Assembly (NCBI GenBank): GCA_000824825.2
Contig: LM655188.1
Span: 374,197-413,200, forward strand
Origin: Mesorhizobium sp. ORS 3324
GTDB taxonomy: Bacteria; Pseudomonadota; Alphaproteobacteria; Rhizobiales; Rhizobiaceae
Length of the DNA stretch: 39,004 nt
Direction of reading: 5' to 3'
Shown here: positions 30,205 to 38,990 of the stretch, one piece after another
Layout of the letters: each line of letters starts with the position of its first letter
How positions within the stretch are numbered: position 1 is the stretch's first letter
Made by a program: the position numbers and the translations under genes
The notes under the pieces: generated by a model
What the model saw: only the letters and a program-made list of their open reading frames with translations
Told to the model about the DNA's origin: nothing
The model's database searches: none

Positions 30205-30699
30205 ATGGCGGACGCCCTGCGCGTCAAAATAGCATTCCCCGCTACGGCGATGGCCATGCTTCTCGCGGCCGCCGTCCCGTACGCCGCATTCCCGGCGCAG
30301 CCGCTGGAGGGCAACAAGCCGGGCGCGACGATCGTCGAATCCGACATCCGACAGGAAGAAGTGCTGTCGAAGACCGAGGCCGGTAGAGTCATCACGGCGA
30401 TCGACCGCACGCGCGACAATATCGGCACGGTGCGCAAGACAACCAAGCTCGATAGCGTCGACATCGTCTTCCTGACGGACGCCGCCCGCAGCGAGGGCGG
30501 ACCGCCGCCGGCGATCGAGAACAAGGTGAAGCAGCATCAGGATGACGTGAGGGAACTGCGCCAGGAGATCGAGGCGAACGCGCTGCTCTTCAATGCCATC
30601 GATTCCAGGCGCGTGCTCGCCGAGGACGTGCTCGCGGTCGAATTCGACAATCCGAGCAAGATCGTCATCTACGCGGCCGCCAAGCCTCCCCCGAAGTGA
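30205..30699 (+). CDS. Exported protein of unknown function
   Basis: A 164-residue protein with an N-terminal signal peptide-like region (MADALRVKIAFPATAMAMLLAAAVPYA, cleavage around residue 27-31). The mature part is charged and mainly helical in appearance, with VKQHQDDVRELRQEIEANALLF as a possible short coiled coil near residues 112-133. A C-terminal strand-rich segment VLAVEFDNPSKIVIYAAAK follows. TCAGGAGCGAGTA precedes the ATG at 30205. It is on the plus strand between ureB and ureC, together with the 125-residue gene upstream. Not recognised. Confidence 0.7.
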   Translation: MADALRVKIAFPATAMAMLLAAAVPYAAFPAQPLEGNKPGATIVESDIRQEEVLSKTEAGRVITAIDRTRDNIGTVRKTTKLDSVDIVFLTDAARSEGGPPPAIENKVKQHQDDVRELRQEIEANALLFNAIDSRRVLAEDVLAVEFDNPSKIVIYAAAKPPPK

Positions 30700-30719
30700 T
30701 CTGAGCGCGCTGTCGGACC

Positions 30720-31025
30720 TCACAGCTTGCCCATCACCTTCTGCTGGAATCCGTAGACCTCGCGCTTGCCGCCGAGCGGCACCAGCGTGACGTCGCGTTC
30801 CTGCCCAGGCTCGAAGCGCATGGCCGTGCCGGCGGCGATGTCGAGCCGCATGCCGCGCGCGCGTTCACGGTCGAATTTCAACCCCTCGTTTGTCTCGAAG
30901 AAATGATAGTGGCTGCCGACCTGGATCGGCCGGTCGCCGCTGTTGGCGACCTTGAGCGTCACCGTCGGCAGGCCCTTGTTCAGCTCGATCTCGCCCTGTG
31001 CCGTGATCACTTCACCTGGGATCAT
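30720..31025 (-). CDS. ureB: Urease beta subunit
   Basis: Structural urease subunit, 101 residues, the usual bacterial size. Starts [18 protein letters not shown] and carries the diagnostic [20 protein letters not shown] and [17 protein letters not shown] segments. It begins at 31025 with TGAGGG upstream, 7 bases after the hupE stop codon. A longer open frame extends upstream to 31364 inside hupE, but there is no reason to use it. It forms the (UreABC)3 complex with UreA and UreC. Confidence 0.96.
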   Translation of the reverse strand: MIPGEVITAQGEIELNKGLPTVTLKVANSGDRPIQVGSHYHFFETNEGLKFDRERARGMRLDIAAGTAMRFEPGQERDVTLVPLGGKREVYGFQQKVMGKL

Positions 31026-31032
31026 GACGCCC

Positions 31033-31626
31033 TCACAGCACGCCGAAGGCGAGGCCGACACCGACCGCCGCGCAGGCGGCACCGGCTGCGCGCGCCAGGC
31101 CGCGGAAACGCAGCCCGAGCCCGACGGTGGCGGCGATGCCTGCAACATGAAGAAGCGCCGTCGCAGCGGCGAAGCCGGCCATATAGTCGAGGCCTTCGGC
31201 ATTCTCCGGCACTTCGGTGCCATGCGCATGGCCGTGGAGAAGCGCGAACAGGCCGATGACGGCAACCCCCGCCGAGACCGGCAGGTCGACCGCCAGCGCC
31301 ACCAGCAGGCCGAGCGCCACGACGGAGGCGAGGATGCCCGGCTCGACGAAGGGCATCGGCACATGCAGCATGCCGAGCGCCGCGCCCGCCAGCATCACGC
31401 CGACGAAGGCGAGCGGCCAGGCCCACACCGCCCTGCCGCCCTTCATCGCCGCCCACAGGCCGACGGCGATCATCACCGTCACATGGTCGAAGCCGGACAG
31501 CGGGTGCGTGAAGCCGGCCGTGAAGGACGAGGCCGTGCCGACGCCGACATGGGCTTCAGCCGGCATCGCGGCGGCCAGGAACAGGAGGGCGGCGAGTGTG
31601 GTGCGTTTCGTCGAAGCGGAGATCAT
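31033..31626 (-). CDS. hupE: HupE/UreJ family nickel permease
   Basis: Membrane protein of the HupE/UreJ family, 197 residues, proposed to import or facilitate diffusion of nickel for urease. An N-terminal cleavable or first hydrophobic segment (residues 8-26) ends at AEAHVG. The conserved motif [16 protein letters not shown] follows near residue 41, and a His-rich HGHAHGTE lies near residue 133; about six hydrophobic segments in all. The start is the ATG at 31626 with GGAAGG upstream. It is 28 bases after the DUF1272 gene and immediately before ureB. Confidence 0.92.
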   Translation of the reverse strand: MISASTKRTTLAALLFLAAAMPAEAHVGVGTASSFTAGFTHPLSGFDHVTVMIAVGLWAAMKGGRAVWAWPLAFVGVMLAGAALGMLHVPMPFVEPGILASVVALGLLVALAVDLPVSAGVAVIGLFALLHGHAHGTEVPENAEGLDYMAGFAAATALLHVAGIAATVGLGLRFRGLARAAGAACAAVGVGLAFGVL

Positions 31627-31654
31627 GGGTCTGCCTTCCAATTTGCGAAATCAA

Positions 31655-31909
31655 TCATGCGGCCTTGCGCGGGCCGCAGCCCTCGGCCTTGAGCACGCGC
31701 CTGGTCGAGGCCGGATATTTCTTCAGCATCGCCGCCGGCCGGATCGGCCGCGGCGCGAAATTGCCGCCGCAGTTCGGGCAGACGCCGCCAAGCACATTTT
31801 CCGCGCAATCGGCGCAGAAGGTGCATTCGAAGGTGCAGATCAGCGCATCCGTCGCCTCCGGCGGCAGGTCCTTGTCGCAGCATTCGCAATTGGGTCTTAG
31901 CTCCAGCAT
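31655..31909 (-). CDS. DUF1272 Cys-rich zinc-ribbon-like protein
   Basis: An 84-residue protein with ten Cys, arranged as NCECCDKDLPPEA, ICTFECTFCADC and VCPNCGG with a final EGC. This pattern matches the DUF1272 family, small putative metal-binding proteins of unknown function. GAGGAGGACCG upstream of the ATG at 31909 is a very strong ribosome binding site. It sits 9 bases after ureA and before hupE, so it is in the urease transcript. A zinc- or nickel-related role is suggested by the cysteines and the location only. Confidence 0.85.
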   Translation of the reverse strand: MLELRPNCECCDKDLPPEATDALICTFECTFCADCAENVLGGVCPNCGGNFAPRPIRPAAMLKKYPASTRRVLKAEGCGPRKAA

Positions 31910-31918
31910 CGGTCCTCC

Positions 31919-32221
31919 TCACCGGATCGGTTCATGCACGGTGACCAGCTTGGTGCCGTCGGGAAACGTCGCCTCGACCTGGACGTCGTGGATCATCTCG
32001 GCAATGCCGTCCATGACCTGGGCGCGGGTAACGACATGGGCGCCGGCTTCCATCAGCTCGGCCACCGAGCGGCCGTCGCGGGCGCCTTCGACGACGAAGT
32101 CGGTGATCAGCGCGATCGCCTCGGGGTGATTGAGCTTGACGCCGCGTTCCAGGCGCTTGCGCGCCACCATCGCCGCCATGGCGATGAGCAGCTTGTCCTT
32201 TTCACGCGGCGTCAGGTTCAT
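31919..32221 (-). CDS. ureA: Urease gamma subunit
   Basis: Structural urease subunit, 100 residues, the typical size. Starts [23 protein letters not shown] and includes [24 protein letters not shown] and the C-terminal [18 protein letters not shown]. The ATG at 32221 has CCGGGAAG upstream. It is 37 bases after ureD and 9 before the DUF1272 gene. Confidence 0.97.
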   Translation of the reverse strand: MNLTPREKDKLLIAMAAMVARKRLERGVKLNHPEAIALITDFVVEGARDGRSVAELMEAGAHVVTRAQVMDGIAEMIHDVQVEATFPDGTKLVTVHEPIR

Positions 32222-32258
32222 GCGTTCTTCCCGGTATTCAAGACCAAACCATTCGAGA

Positions 32259-33158
32259 TCAGAGTGACCATAATTTGGGCAGGCCCGCCCGCCCGTTGAG
32301 CAGCTCGACAAGCGGAACCAGCCGCTTGCGGAGCTGGTAGCCGTCGCCGGCGTTGAGTCTCGCAAGAAGCTTGCCAGATTGCCCGACGCTCCAGAAGCTG
32401 GCGCCGCCCTGATCACCAACGATCGCACGAACCGCTTCCAACAGACTTTCCGCGCGCGGCGAGACGAGAAGCGTCGTTGCAATGGCGAGCGCGCCGCCGG
32501 CCACCGCCGGACGCTGAAGCCTGGCCGCGATGTCCGGGCCGATGCGAAAGTCCTCGGCGTGGATGAGCCGGCCACCCTGACGGACCCGCCAGCGATCATG
32601 AAAATTGCCGTCGACCGTCCGCTCGCCCATCGCCAAACGGCCGAACAGCGTCGCCTCCAGAAGCAGTGCCTCGGCGCCCTCCGCAAGCTCGACATCCAGC
32701 GTGCGGGCGAAGGCCGCGTGGTCGAAAACGATGGTTTCCTGCGGCAGCCAGGCAATGCGGCCGCCGGCGCCGACGGTGAGGCTGACCTTCGTCTCGGCCC
32801 GGTCGGAAGCGGCGCGATAGATCTTCTCGCAGGCCTGGGTGGTGATCGATGCAGAGGCGCCCTCGCCGATCTCGATCTCCCAGCCAAGCCGGTCGCCGCC
32901 GGTCAATCCACCGGCCGTGTTGATCAGCACGGCCTCGAGCGGATCGCCCTGCACCGCCGGCATGCGAATCTTGGCCGATCCGTCCTGATAAAGGCGCTGA
33001 AGCCGCGTCCGGCCGCCGCTCTTGCCGCAGAAAAGCCTGGCTCGCCCGGCAACACGTTGGGCGGCAGGCGGGGAAACCAGGGTATCGTCGATCATGTCCA
33101 CGGCGCCAACGTTAAGCACTCCGGCGGCTTTGTCGATATATAGCTTGTTGCTTGACAT
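32259..33158 (-). CDS. ureD: Urease accessory protein UreD
   Basis: Accessory scaffold protein, 299 residues, that binds apo-urease with UreF and UreG during nickel insertion. Recognised by [56 protein letters not shown] and [13 protein letters not shown]. The start at 33158 lacks a good Shine-Dalgarno sequence; an ATG at 33095 ([10 protein letters not shown]) is an alternative. It is the first urease gene in transcription order and is divergent from the acyl carrier protein gene, so the operon's promoter should lie in 33159-33296. Confidence 0.93.
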   Translation of the reverse strand: MSSNKLYIDKAAGVLNVGAVDMIDDTLVSPPAAQRVAGRARLFCGKSGGRTRLQRLYQDGSAKIRMPAVQGDPLEAVLINTAGGLTGGDRLGWEIEIGEGASASITTQACEKIYRAASDRAETKVSLTVGAGGRIAWLPQETIVFDHAAFARTLDVELAEGAEALLLEATLFGRLAMGERTVDGNFHDRWRVRQGGRLIHAEDFRIGPDIAARLQRPAVAGGALAIATTLLVSPRAESLLEAVRAIVGDQGGASFWSVGQSGKLLARLNAGDGYQLRKRLVPLVELLNGRAGLPKLWSL

Positions 33159-33176
33159 CGTTTCGGTTTCTATAGA
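33148..33176 (+). promoter_or_regulatory. Possible promoter for the NodF-like/NodE-like pair
   Basis: A TTGCTT hexamer at 33148-33153 and TATAGA at 33171-33176 are separated by 17 bases, ahead of the acyl carrier protein gene. A better-looking TTGACA at 33152 has only 13 bases to the same -10. The site overlaps the ureD start codon on the other strand. Tentative. Confidence 0.3.
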
Positions 33177-33296
33177 GGGAGCCACCCTGGAGCGGTCACG
33201 CGATGCCTGGCGAGGTAGGGGCGACGACGTTTGTGAATCCGGGGACAAAGGGGCGCTGATCAGTTGGCGTCGGAAAACGACAGGGGAAGAAACCGA

Positions 33297-33551
33297 ATGG
33301 CTGACCAGCTGACCACCGAAATCATCGAGAAGATCAAGGCGCATGCCGAACCCGGCGGCGAGGAGATCACGCCGAGCACCGATCTCAACACGCTGGGCAT
33401 CCATTCGCTGGAATTGACCGAGATCATCTTCGATCTCGAGGAAAAATACGGCATCGAGATCGAGATGAACACGGTCGACGCCTGGAGCAACCTCAAGAAC
33501 GTCGGCGACATGGTCGAGGCGGTTCGCGAGTTGATCGCGAAAAAAGCCTGA
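33297..33551 (+). CDS. NodF-like acyl carrier protein
   Basis: An 84-residue acyl carrier protein; Ser37 in [13 protein letters not shown] is the expected 4'-phosphopantetheine site, with His instead of the usual Asp before it. It resembles NodF at both ends: the start [10 protein letters not shown] and the C-terminal [16 protein letters not shown] with [19 protein letters not shown] precedes the ATG at 33297. It is 4 bases before the NodE-like ketosynthase gene, so the two form an operon. In the nodulation system such a pair makes special unsaturated acyl chains, but there is no nod box or other nod gene here, so the product is unknown. Confidence 0.85.
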   Translation: MADQLTTEIIEKIKAHAEPGGEEITPSTDLNTLGIHSLELTEIIFDLEEKYGIEIEMNTVDAWSNLKNVGDMVEAVRELIAKKA

Positions 33552-33555
33552 CTGC

Positions 33556-34764
33556 ATGTTGAAACGCGTCGTCATCACCGGCATTGGCGGGATATGCGGG
33601 CTCGGCAACGATGTGCCGGCGATCTGGGACGCAATGCGTGCCGGCCGCTCGGCAATCGGCCCAATCGACAACCCTTCCCTGCATGACCTGAAGGTCAAGG
33701 TCGGTTGCGAAATCAAGGAGTTGCCCGATCACGGCATCGACCGCAAGCAAGTGGTGTCGATGGACCGCTTCAGCCTGCTGGCGGTGATCGCGGCGCGGGA
33801 GGCGATGCGGCAGTCCGGGCTCACCGCGCATGCCGACAACACCTACCGCATGGGTGCCGTCGTCGGCATCGGCGTCGCTGGTTTCGAAACGATCGAGGAA
33901 AACTACCGCGCCATCCTGCTCGAAGGGCGCAATCGCGCGGCGATCTTCACGGTGCCGAAGGTGATGCCGGGCGCGGCCGCCGGCCAGGTCAGCATGGCTC
34001 TCGGCCTGCGCGGCCCGGTGTTCGGCGTCACCTCCGCCTGCTCCTCGGCCAACCATGCCATCGCCAGCGCCGTCGACCAGATCCGACTTGGCCGCGCCGA
34101 CGTCATGGTCGCCGGCGGCACCGAGGCGCCGCTGGTCTGGGGCGTGCTCAAGGGCTGGGAGGCGCTGAGGGTGCTTTCGCCCGACACCTGCCGGCCGTTC
34201 TCGGCCGACCGCCAGGGCCTGTCGCTCGGCGAAGGCGCCGGCATGGCGGTGCTGGAGAGCTACGATCACGCCGTGGCGCGCGGTGCCACCATCCTTGCCG
34301 AGATCGCAGGCGCGGGCGTCTCGGCCGACGCCTCCGACATCGTCGCGCCGACGATCGAGGGACCGGAAGCAGCGATGCGCTTCTGCCTCGTGGATGCCGG
34401 GCTCAATCCTGAGGACGTCGACTATCTCAACGCGCACGGCACCGGCACCAAGGCCAACGACCAGATCGAAACCGCGGCGATCAAACGCGTCTTCGGCGAA
34501 CATGCGCGCGCGCTTTCAGTCTCCTCGACCAAGTCGATGCATGCGCATTGCCTGGGCGCGTCGGGCGGGCTGGAGATGATCGCCTGCGTCATGGCAATCC
34601 GCGACGGCATCATCCCGCCGACGGCCAATTTCCGCGAGCCCGACCCCGAATGCGATCTCGACGTGACGCCGAACGTGGCGCGCGAGCGCAAAGTACGGGT
34701 GGCGCTCAGCAACAGCTTCGCCTTCGGCGGCACCAATGCGGTGCTGGCCCTCAAGGCGATCTGA
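33556..34764 (+). CDS. NodE/FabF-like beta-ketoacyl-ACP synthase
   Basis: Condensing enzyme of the KAS II/NodE group, 402 residues. The catalytic triad is visible: C162 ([10 protein letters not shown]), H294 ([14 protein letters not shown]) and H331 ([13 protein letters not shown]), with K326. It has the [15 protein letters not shown] and C-terminal [14 protein letters not shown] segments. It elongates acyl chains on an ACP by decarboxylative Claisen condensation, presumably on the NodF-like ACP encoded 4 bases upstream. The start at 33556 has a weak Shine-Dalgarno sequence, consistent with coupling. A 7-bp hairpin at 34834-34850 lies downstream. Confidence 0.9.
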   Translation: MLKRVVITGIGGICGLGNDVPAIWDAMRAGRSAIGPIDNPSLHDLKVKVGCEIKELPDHGIDRKQVVSMDRFSLLAVIAAREAMRQSGLTAHADNTYRMGAVVGIGVAGFETIEENYRAILLEGRNRAAIFTVPKVMPGAAAGQVSMALGLRGPVFGVTSACSSANHAIASAVDQIRLGRADVMVAGGTEAPLVWGVLKGWEALRVLSPDTCRPFSADRQGLSLGEGAGMAVLESYDHAVARGATILAEIAGAGVSADASDIVAPTIEGPEAAMRFCLVDAGLNPEDVDYLNAHGTGTKANDQIETAAIKRVFGEHARALSVSSTKSMHAHCLGASGGLEMIACVMAIRDGIIPPTANFREPDPECDLDVTPNVARERKVRVALSNSFAFGGTNAVLALKAI

Positions 34765-34833
34765 CACGCCGCCTGGCGATCCGGGCGGAACGCGCTCTCG
34801 CCGCACAGGGTTACCTGGTTGGCTGTCCGTGCA

Positions 34834-34850
34834 CGGCAAGCGGCTTGCCG
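34834..34850. terminator. Small hairpin after ketosynthase gene
   Basis: CGGCAAG (34834-34840) and CTTGCCG (34844-34850), a perfect 7-bp stem with a 3-base loop, followed by GCATATTG. It lies between the ketosynthase stop and the GST start. It is a possible weak terminator. Confidence 0.4.
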
Positions 34851-34937
34851 GCATATTGATTGCAACGGATCACGATCCTAATTCTTGCCCACCTGCCTCG
34901 AGCGCCATTCGGCGCCAATCCGCATCCGGAGCCCCCG

Positions 34938-35642
34938 ATGACCGACCTGTCCGCCTTTCCGATCGCCAAGCGCTGGCCGGCCAAGCACCCCGACCGCCTG
35001 CAGCTCTATTCGTGGCCGACGCCCAACGGCGTGAAGATTTCGATCGCGCTGGAGGAGATCGGGCTGCCCTACGAGCCACATCCGGTCGACATCGGCAAGA
35101 ACGAGAGCTGGACGCCGGAATTCCTGTCGCTCAACCCGAACGGCAAGATACCTGCGATCATCGACCCGAACGGACCCGATGGAAAGCCGATCGGGCTGTT
35201 CGAATCCGGCGCCATCCTGCTCTATCTCAGCGACAAGACCGGCAAGCTCATCCCAGCAGATCCGATCCGGCGTTACGAGACGATCCAGTGGGTGTTCTTC
35301 CAGATGGCCGCGATCGGCCCGATCTTCGGGCAGGTCGGCTTCTTCAACAAATTCGCCGGGCGCGAGATCGCCGACAAGCGGCCGCTGGAGCGCTATCGCG
35401 ACGAGTCGCGACGGCTGATCGGCGTTTTGGAAACGCGGCTGAAAGGCCGGCAGTGGATCATGGATCACGACTTCACCATCGCCGATGTCTCGATGCTCGG
35501 CTGGGTGCGCAACCTGATCGGCTTCTACGAAGCGCGCGACCTCGTCGGCTTCGACGATTTCCCGACCGTCGCGGCATGGCTGGAGCGCGGCCTCGCCCGC
35601 CCCGCCGTGCAGAGGGGCCTCAGCATCCCGGCAAGAGGCTGA
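34938..35642 (+). CDS. Glutathione S-transferase, YfcG/YghU (Nu-class)-like
   Basis: A 234-residue cytosolic GST. The N-terminal thioredoxin-fold domain starts LYSWPTPNGVKISIALEEIGLPYE, where TPN is the glutathione-binding motif of the Nu class (E. coli YfcG/YghU), enzymes with disulfide-bond reductase activity. The SLNPNGKIPAIIDP cis-Pro loop and FESGAILLYLSDK glutathione anchor follow, then a helical domain with HDFTIADVSMLGW. The start at 34938 has CCGGAG upstream; the frame opens to 34860. It is codirectional with the NodE-like gene, 173 bases downstream, with a hairpin in between, so likely its own unit. Confidence 0.88.
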   Translation: MTDLSAFPIAKRWPAKHPDRLQLYSWPTPNGVKISIALEEIGLPYEPHPVDIGKNESWTPEFLSLNPNGKIPAIIDPNGPDGKPIGLFESGAILLYLSDKTGKLIPADPIRRYETIQWVFFQMAAIGPIFGQVGFFNKFAGREIADKRPLERYRDESRRLIGVLETRLKGRQWIMDHDFTIADVSMLGWVRNLIGFYEARDLVGFDDFPTVAAWLERGLARPAVQRGLSIPARG

Positions 35643-35656
35643 GGGGGTCAATTCGC

Positions 35657-35700
35657 GCAATTCCGAACGGAAAACCGCCGGGCACTTTTCCTGGAATTGC
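35657..35700 (+). repeat. 44-bp palindromic intergenic repeat, copy B
   Basis: Second copy of the element at 6831-6874: same length, same orientation, same GCAATTCC and GGAATTGC ends (35657-35664 and 35693-35700), inner GGAAAA and TTTTCC complementary. Here it lies exactly between two convergent genes (stops at 35642 and 35709) and is followed by TTTAAAG, so it can act as a terminator. Confidence 0.7.
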
Positions 35701-35708
35701 TTTAAAGT

Positions 35709-36017
35709 CTACTTCGTCTTGGCTTTGGCGCCGCCTCGGCCGAGCACAGACGCGGCAAGCCGCGCGGTGGCCACGACCGCCCCGGTCGCCACGCTTGCCA
35801 TGGTGCGAATCGGACCCGACTTCGCCGCCGGCTTATGAGGCTTCGCGGGCTTTGCGGCGATCTTGTGCGAAGTCCCGGGCACCACTTTCTTCGGTGCCGC
35901 CTTGCCGAAGCTCGGCTTGGCTTCCTTGGAACGCTCGGCCGTTGCCGCAGTTGCGCCGGCTCTCGATTGATTGGCCCTGCTTCTGGCGGGCGCGGGTTTT
36001 CTGGTCCTGGTTGCCAT
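35709..36017 (-). CDS. Basic Ala/Lys/Pro-rich protein
   Basis: A 102-residue, strongly basic, low-complexity protein. Starts MATRTRKPAPARSRANQS and contains KPAKPHKPAAKSGP-like Lys/Ala/Pro repeats, then a more hydrophobic, helix-like C-terminal stretch (MASVATGAVVATARLAASVLG) and a basic end. It resembles histone-H1-like or other nucleic-acid-associated tails, but no family is certain. AAGGGAATC precedes the ATG at 36017. Its function is not known. Confidence 0.65.
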   Translation of the reverse strand: MATRTRKPAPARSRANQSRAGATAATAERSKEAKPSFGKAAPKKVVPGTSHKIAAKPAKPHKPAAKSGPIRTMASVATGAVVATARLAASVLGRGGAKAKTK

Positions 36018-36112
36018 GGCACGATTCCCTTACGCCTGACGATTGGGGAGTACGGCCATAACGACTTGTAAGTCTTAAGGTTCCCGCCCAAAAATACTGA
36101 AAATTGAGCAGG

Positions 36113-36724
36113 TTAACCAATAACCAGATCGGCCTCCCGCCGACGCGCCAGCACCCGCTCGATGTTCGGCATATCGTTGGAAGCGATCCAGGCGCGGGCA
36201 TCCTCGTCGGACTTGCCATGACCGCGCCAGCGCTCCATCAGGCGGCGCTCGAGCTCATTGCGCGGGACGTCGACGAAGATGGTGAAATCGAAAAGCGGCG
36301 CCAGCCGCGACCACGGCTCTTCATCGAGCAGCAGATAGTTGCCCTCGACCAGGATGAACTTGGTGTCGGCGGAAATGATCGCGGCCGCGGCGCGCGACAG
36401 TTCCATGCTGCGGTCGAAGACCGGAATGGCGATGTCCGGCTCGCCGGAGCGGATGCGCTTCAAAAGCGTCTCGAAGCCGGCAAAGTCGAAGGTTTCCGGC
36501 GCGCCCTTGCGCGAGCGCAGGCCGCGCCGGTTGAGCACGATGTCGTCATAGTGGAAGCCGTCCATCGGCACGACTTCCGACGTACCTTCCGGCAGCAATT
36601 CATGCAGCCTGCCGGACAATAACGATTTGCCGGAGCCAGGCGGGCCGGCGATGGCGACGACAAAGCGCTTGGCCTTGCCGGCGCGCTTGAAGATGGCGGC
36701 TGTGATATGGGCGATCTCGGACAT
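36113..36724 (-). CDS. P-loop kinase, FrcK/uridine kinase-like
   Basis: A 203-residue cytosolic P-loop NTPase of the phosphoribulokinase/uridine-kinase type. Walker A is AGPPGSGKSLL (about residues 26-36). The segments VVPMDGFHYDDIVL (substrate-binding loop) and FILVEGNYLLLDEEPW (Walker B-like) and the LERRLMERWRGHGKSDEDA lid region match the YggC/FrcK-like group found near fructose and other sugar genes in rhizobia. The start is ATG at 36724 with GGAAAGG upstream. The substrate, possibly a sugar or nucleoside, is not known. It is apparently monocistronic. Confidence 0.82.
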   Translation of the reverse strand: MSEIAHITAAIFKRAGKAKRFVVAIAGPPGSGKSLLSGRLHELLPEGTSEVVPMDGFHYDDIVLNRRGLRSRKGAPETFDFAGFETLLKRIRSGEPDIAIPVFDRSMELSRAAAAIISADTKFILVEGNYLLLDEEPWSRLAPLFDFTIFVDVPRNELERRLMERWRGHGKSDEDARAWIASNDMPNIERVLARRREADLVIG

Positions 36725-36876
36725 AGGCGCCTTTCCAGCTAGCGATTTCGGTCCGCATCTTGGCGGCGAAAAACGGAAATTTCAAACCTCGATCGCGCAA
36801 GAGGCGGCCAGTTGTCGATGCCGGCAGGGCGCAGACCTCCGATAGAATTCGGATCAACGCTGGAGCGACCGATCGC

Positions 36877-37767
36877 CTAGGCTGCGACCCTGAAGAAATC
36901 GACGAAAGCCCTGAGCGCCGGCCGCATCTGGCGGCGGCTCGGATAGTAGACGAAGAAGCCATCGAAGGACGGGCACCAGTCCTCCAGCACGCGGATCAGC
37001 CGGCCGTCGGCGAGCGGCGCCCGGACGTAGTCCTCGAAGACGAATGCGAGACCGGCGCCGTCGACCGCCGCCTGGGCGATCAGATGGTCCTCGTCGAGGA
37101 TCAGCGGTCCCTCGACCGCTATCTCGATGTCCTCGCCCTCCTTCTCGAATTCCCAGCGGTAGAGGATGCCGCTGGAGAAGCGGAAGCGGATGCAGCGATG
37201 GTTGGCCAACTCGCGCGGGTGGCGGGGTCTCGGCATGTCCTTGAAATAGGATGGCGCGCCGACCACCGCGCCGCGGATGTTCGGCCCGATGCGCACCGCG
37301 ATCATGTCGCGCTGCAGGCTTTCGCCGAGCCTGACGCCGGCGTCGAACCCACCTTCGACCACATCGGTGAAGCGGTCCTCGATGACGATCTCCAGCACGA
37401 TGTCGGGGAAAGCCGCGGCAAAGGCGCCGAGGCGCGGCGTCAGCACCAGATGCGCGGCGGTGCGCGGCACGCTGAGCCTGAGATTCCCGGCCGGCCGGTC
37501 GCGCGCCTCGATCGCGCTCTCCAATGCCAGGTCGATCTCGGACAGCGCCGGCCGCAGCCGCTCCAGCAGCTGCGCGCCTTCCTCGGTCGGCGCCACGCTG
37601 CGCGTGCTGCGCGCGAGCAGCCGCACGCCAAGCCGTGCTTCCAGGCTGGACACCGCATGGCTGACCGCCGACGGCGCGATGCCGAGCTCGCGCGCGGCGC
37701 CGCGAAAGCTGGCGCATTGGGCAACGGTGGCGAGCACGGCGAGCTGCGAAAGGTTGGCGCGATTCAT
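36877..37767 (-). CDS. LysR-family transcriptional regulator
   Basis: LysR-type regulator, 296 residues. The N-terminal helix-turn-helix (FRGAARELGIAPSAVSHAVSSLEARLG, about residues 21-47) is of the type that controls divergent oxidoreductase genes. The C-terminal effector domain starts near residue 92 with NLRLSVPRTAAHLVL. The start codon is ATG at 37767, and a T-N11-A box lies 4 bases upstream of it. It is divergent from the aldo/keto reductase gene, which is the likely target along with its own promoter. The effector is unknown. Confidence 0.9.
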   Translation of the reverse strand: MNRANLSQLAVLATVAQCASFRGAARELGIAPSAVSHAVSSLEARLGVRLLARSTRSVAPTEEGAQLLERLRPALSEIDLALESAIEARDRPAGNLRLSVPRTAAHLVLTPRLGAFAAAFPDIVLEIVIEDRFTDVVEGGFDAGVRLGESLQRDMIAVRIGPNIRGAVVGAPSYFKDMPRPRHPRELANHRCIRFRFSSGILYRWEFEKEGEDIEIAVEGPLILDEDHLIAQAAVDGAGLAFVFEDYVRAPLADGRLIRVLEDWCPSFDGFFVYYPSRRQMRPALRAFVDFFRVAA

Positions 37768-37770
37768 TGA

Positions 37771-37783
37771 TCTATCTTATAGA
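37771..37783. promoter_or_regulatory. LysR-type T-N11-A box
   Basis: TCTATCTTATAGA is a 13-bp inverted repeat with TCTAT/ATAGA arms and the canonical T-N11-A layout, in the 96-base gap between the divergent LysR and aldo/keto reductase genes. It is a good candidate binding site for this regulator. Confidence 0.55.
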
Positions 37784-37863
37784 ACAAGCCGTGCAAGAGA
37801 GAGCGGATTATCGAACGGAATGCAAGGCGTTATCTCCTTCCCATCGCAACAAGGAGACGCGTT

Positions 37864-38859
<996 letters not shown>

Positions 38860-38880
38860 AACCGGATCACTGGGCAATCG

Positions 38881-38906
38881 AGAGGGGCGCTTCGGCGCCC
38901 CTCTTT
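38881..38906 (+). terminator. Rho-independent terminator of aldo/keto reductase gene
   Basis: Perfect 10-bp stem AGAGGGGCGC (38881-38890) and GCGCCCCTCT (38895-38904) with a UUCG tetraloop, followed by TT, 21 bases after the stop codon. The clearest factor-independent terminator in the window. Confidence 0.88.
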
Positions 38907-38944
38907 GCACTTGCGACGCAAATGTTTGAAACGTTGGCGCGAGG

Positions 38945-38990
38945 CACCCCCCTCTGGCCTGCCGGCCATCTCCCCCGCAAGGGGCATAAG
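38945..38990. repeat. Rhizobial palindromic intergenic repeat (copy 3)
   Basis: Contains CACCCCCCTCTGGCC, a central GGCC/GGCC palindrome around CCTGCCGGCC, and CCCC (38973-38976) with GGGG (38981-38984). It shares its layout with the copies at 14603-14660 and 22902-22958. It lies past the aldo/keto reductase terminator near the end of the window. Confidence 0.5.

Noticed and set aside
29534..30719. Insertion sequence between ureB and ureC
   Set aside because: No transposase, no terminal inverted repeats and no target duplication seen; the gap holds two ordinary signal-peptide genes.
33152..33176. TTGACA/TATAGA as a sigma-70 promoter
   Set aside because: The spacer is only 13 bases. An alternative TTGCTT with 17 bases was listed at low confidence instead.
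33297..34764. Assigning the pair as nodF and nodE of a nodulation locus
   Set aside because: No nod box, nodABC or other symbiotic gene is visible, and the neighbours are housekeeping urease genes.
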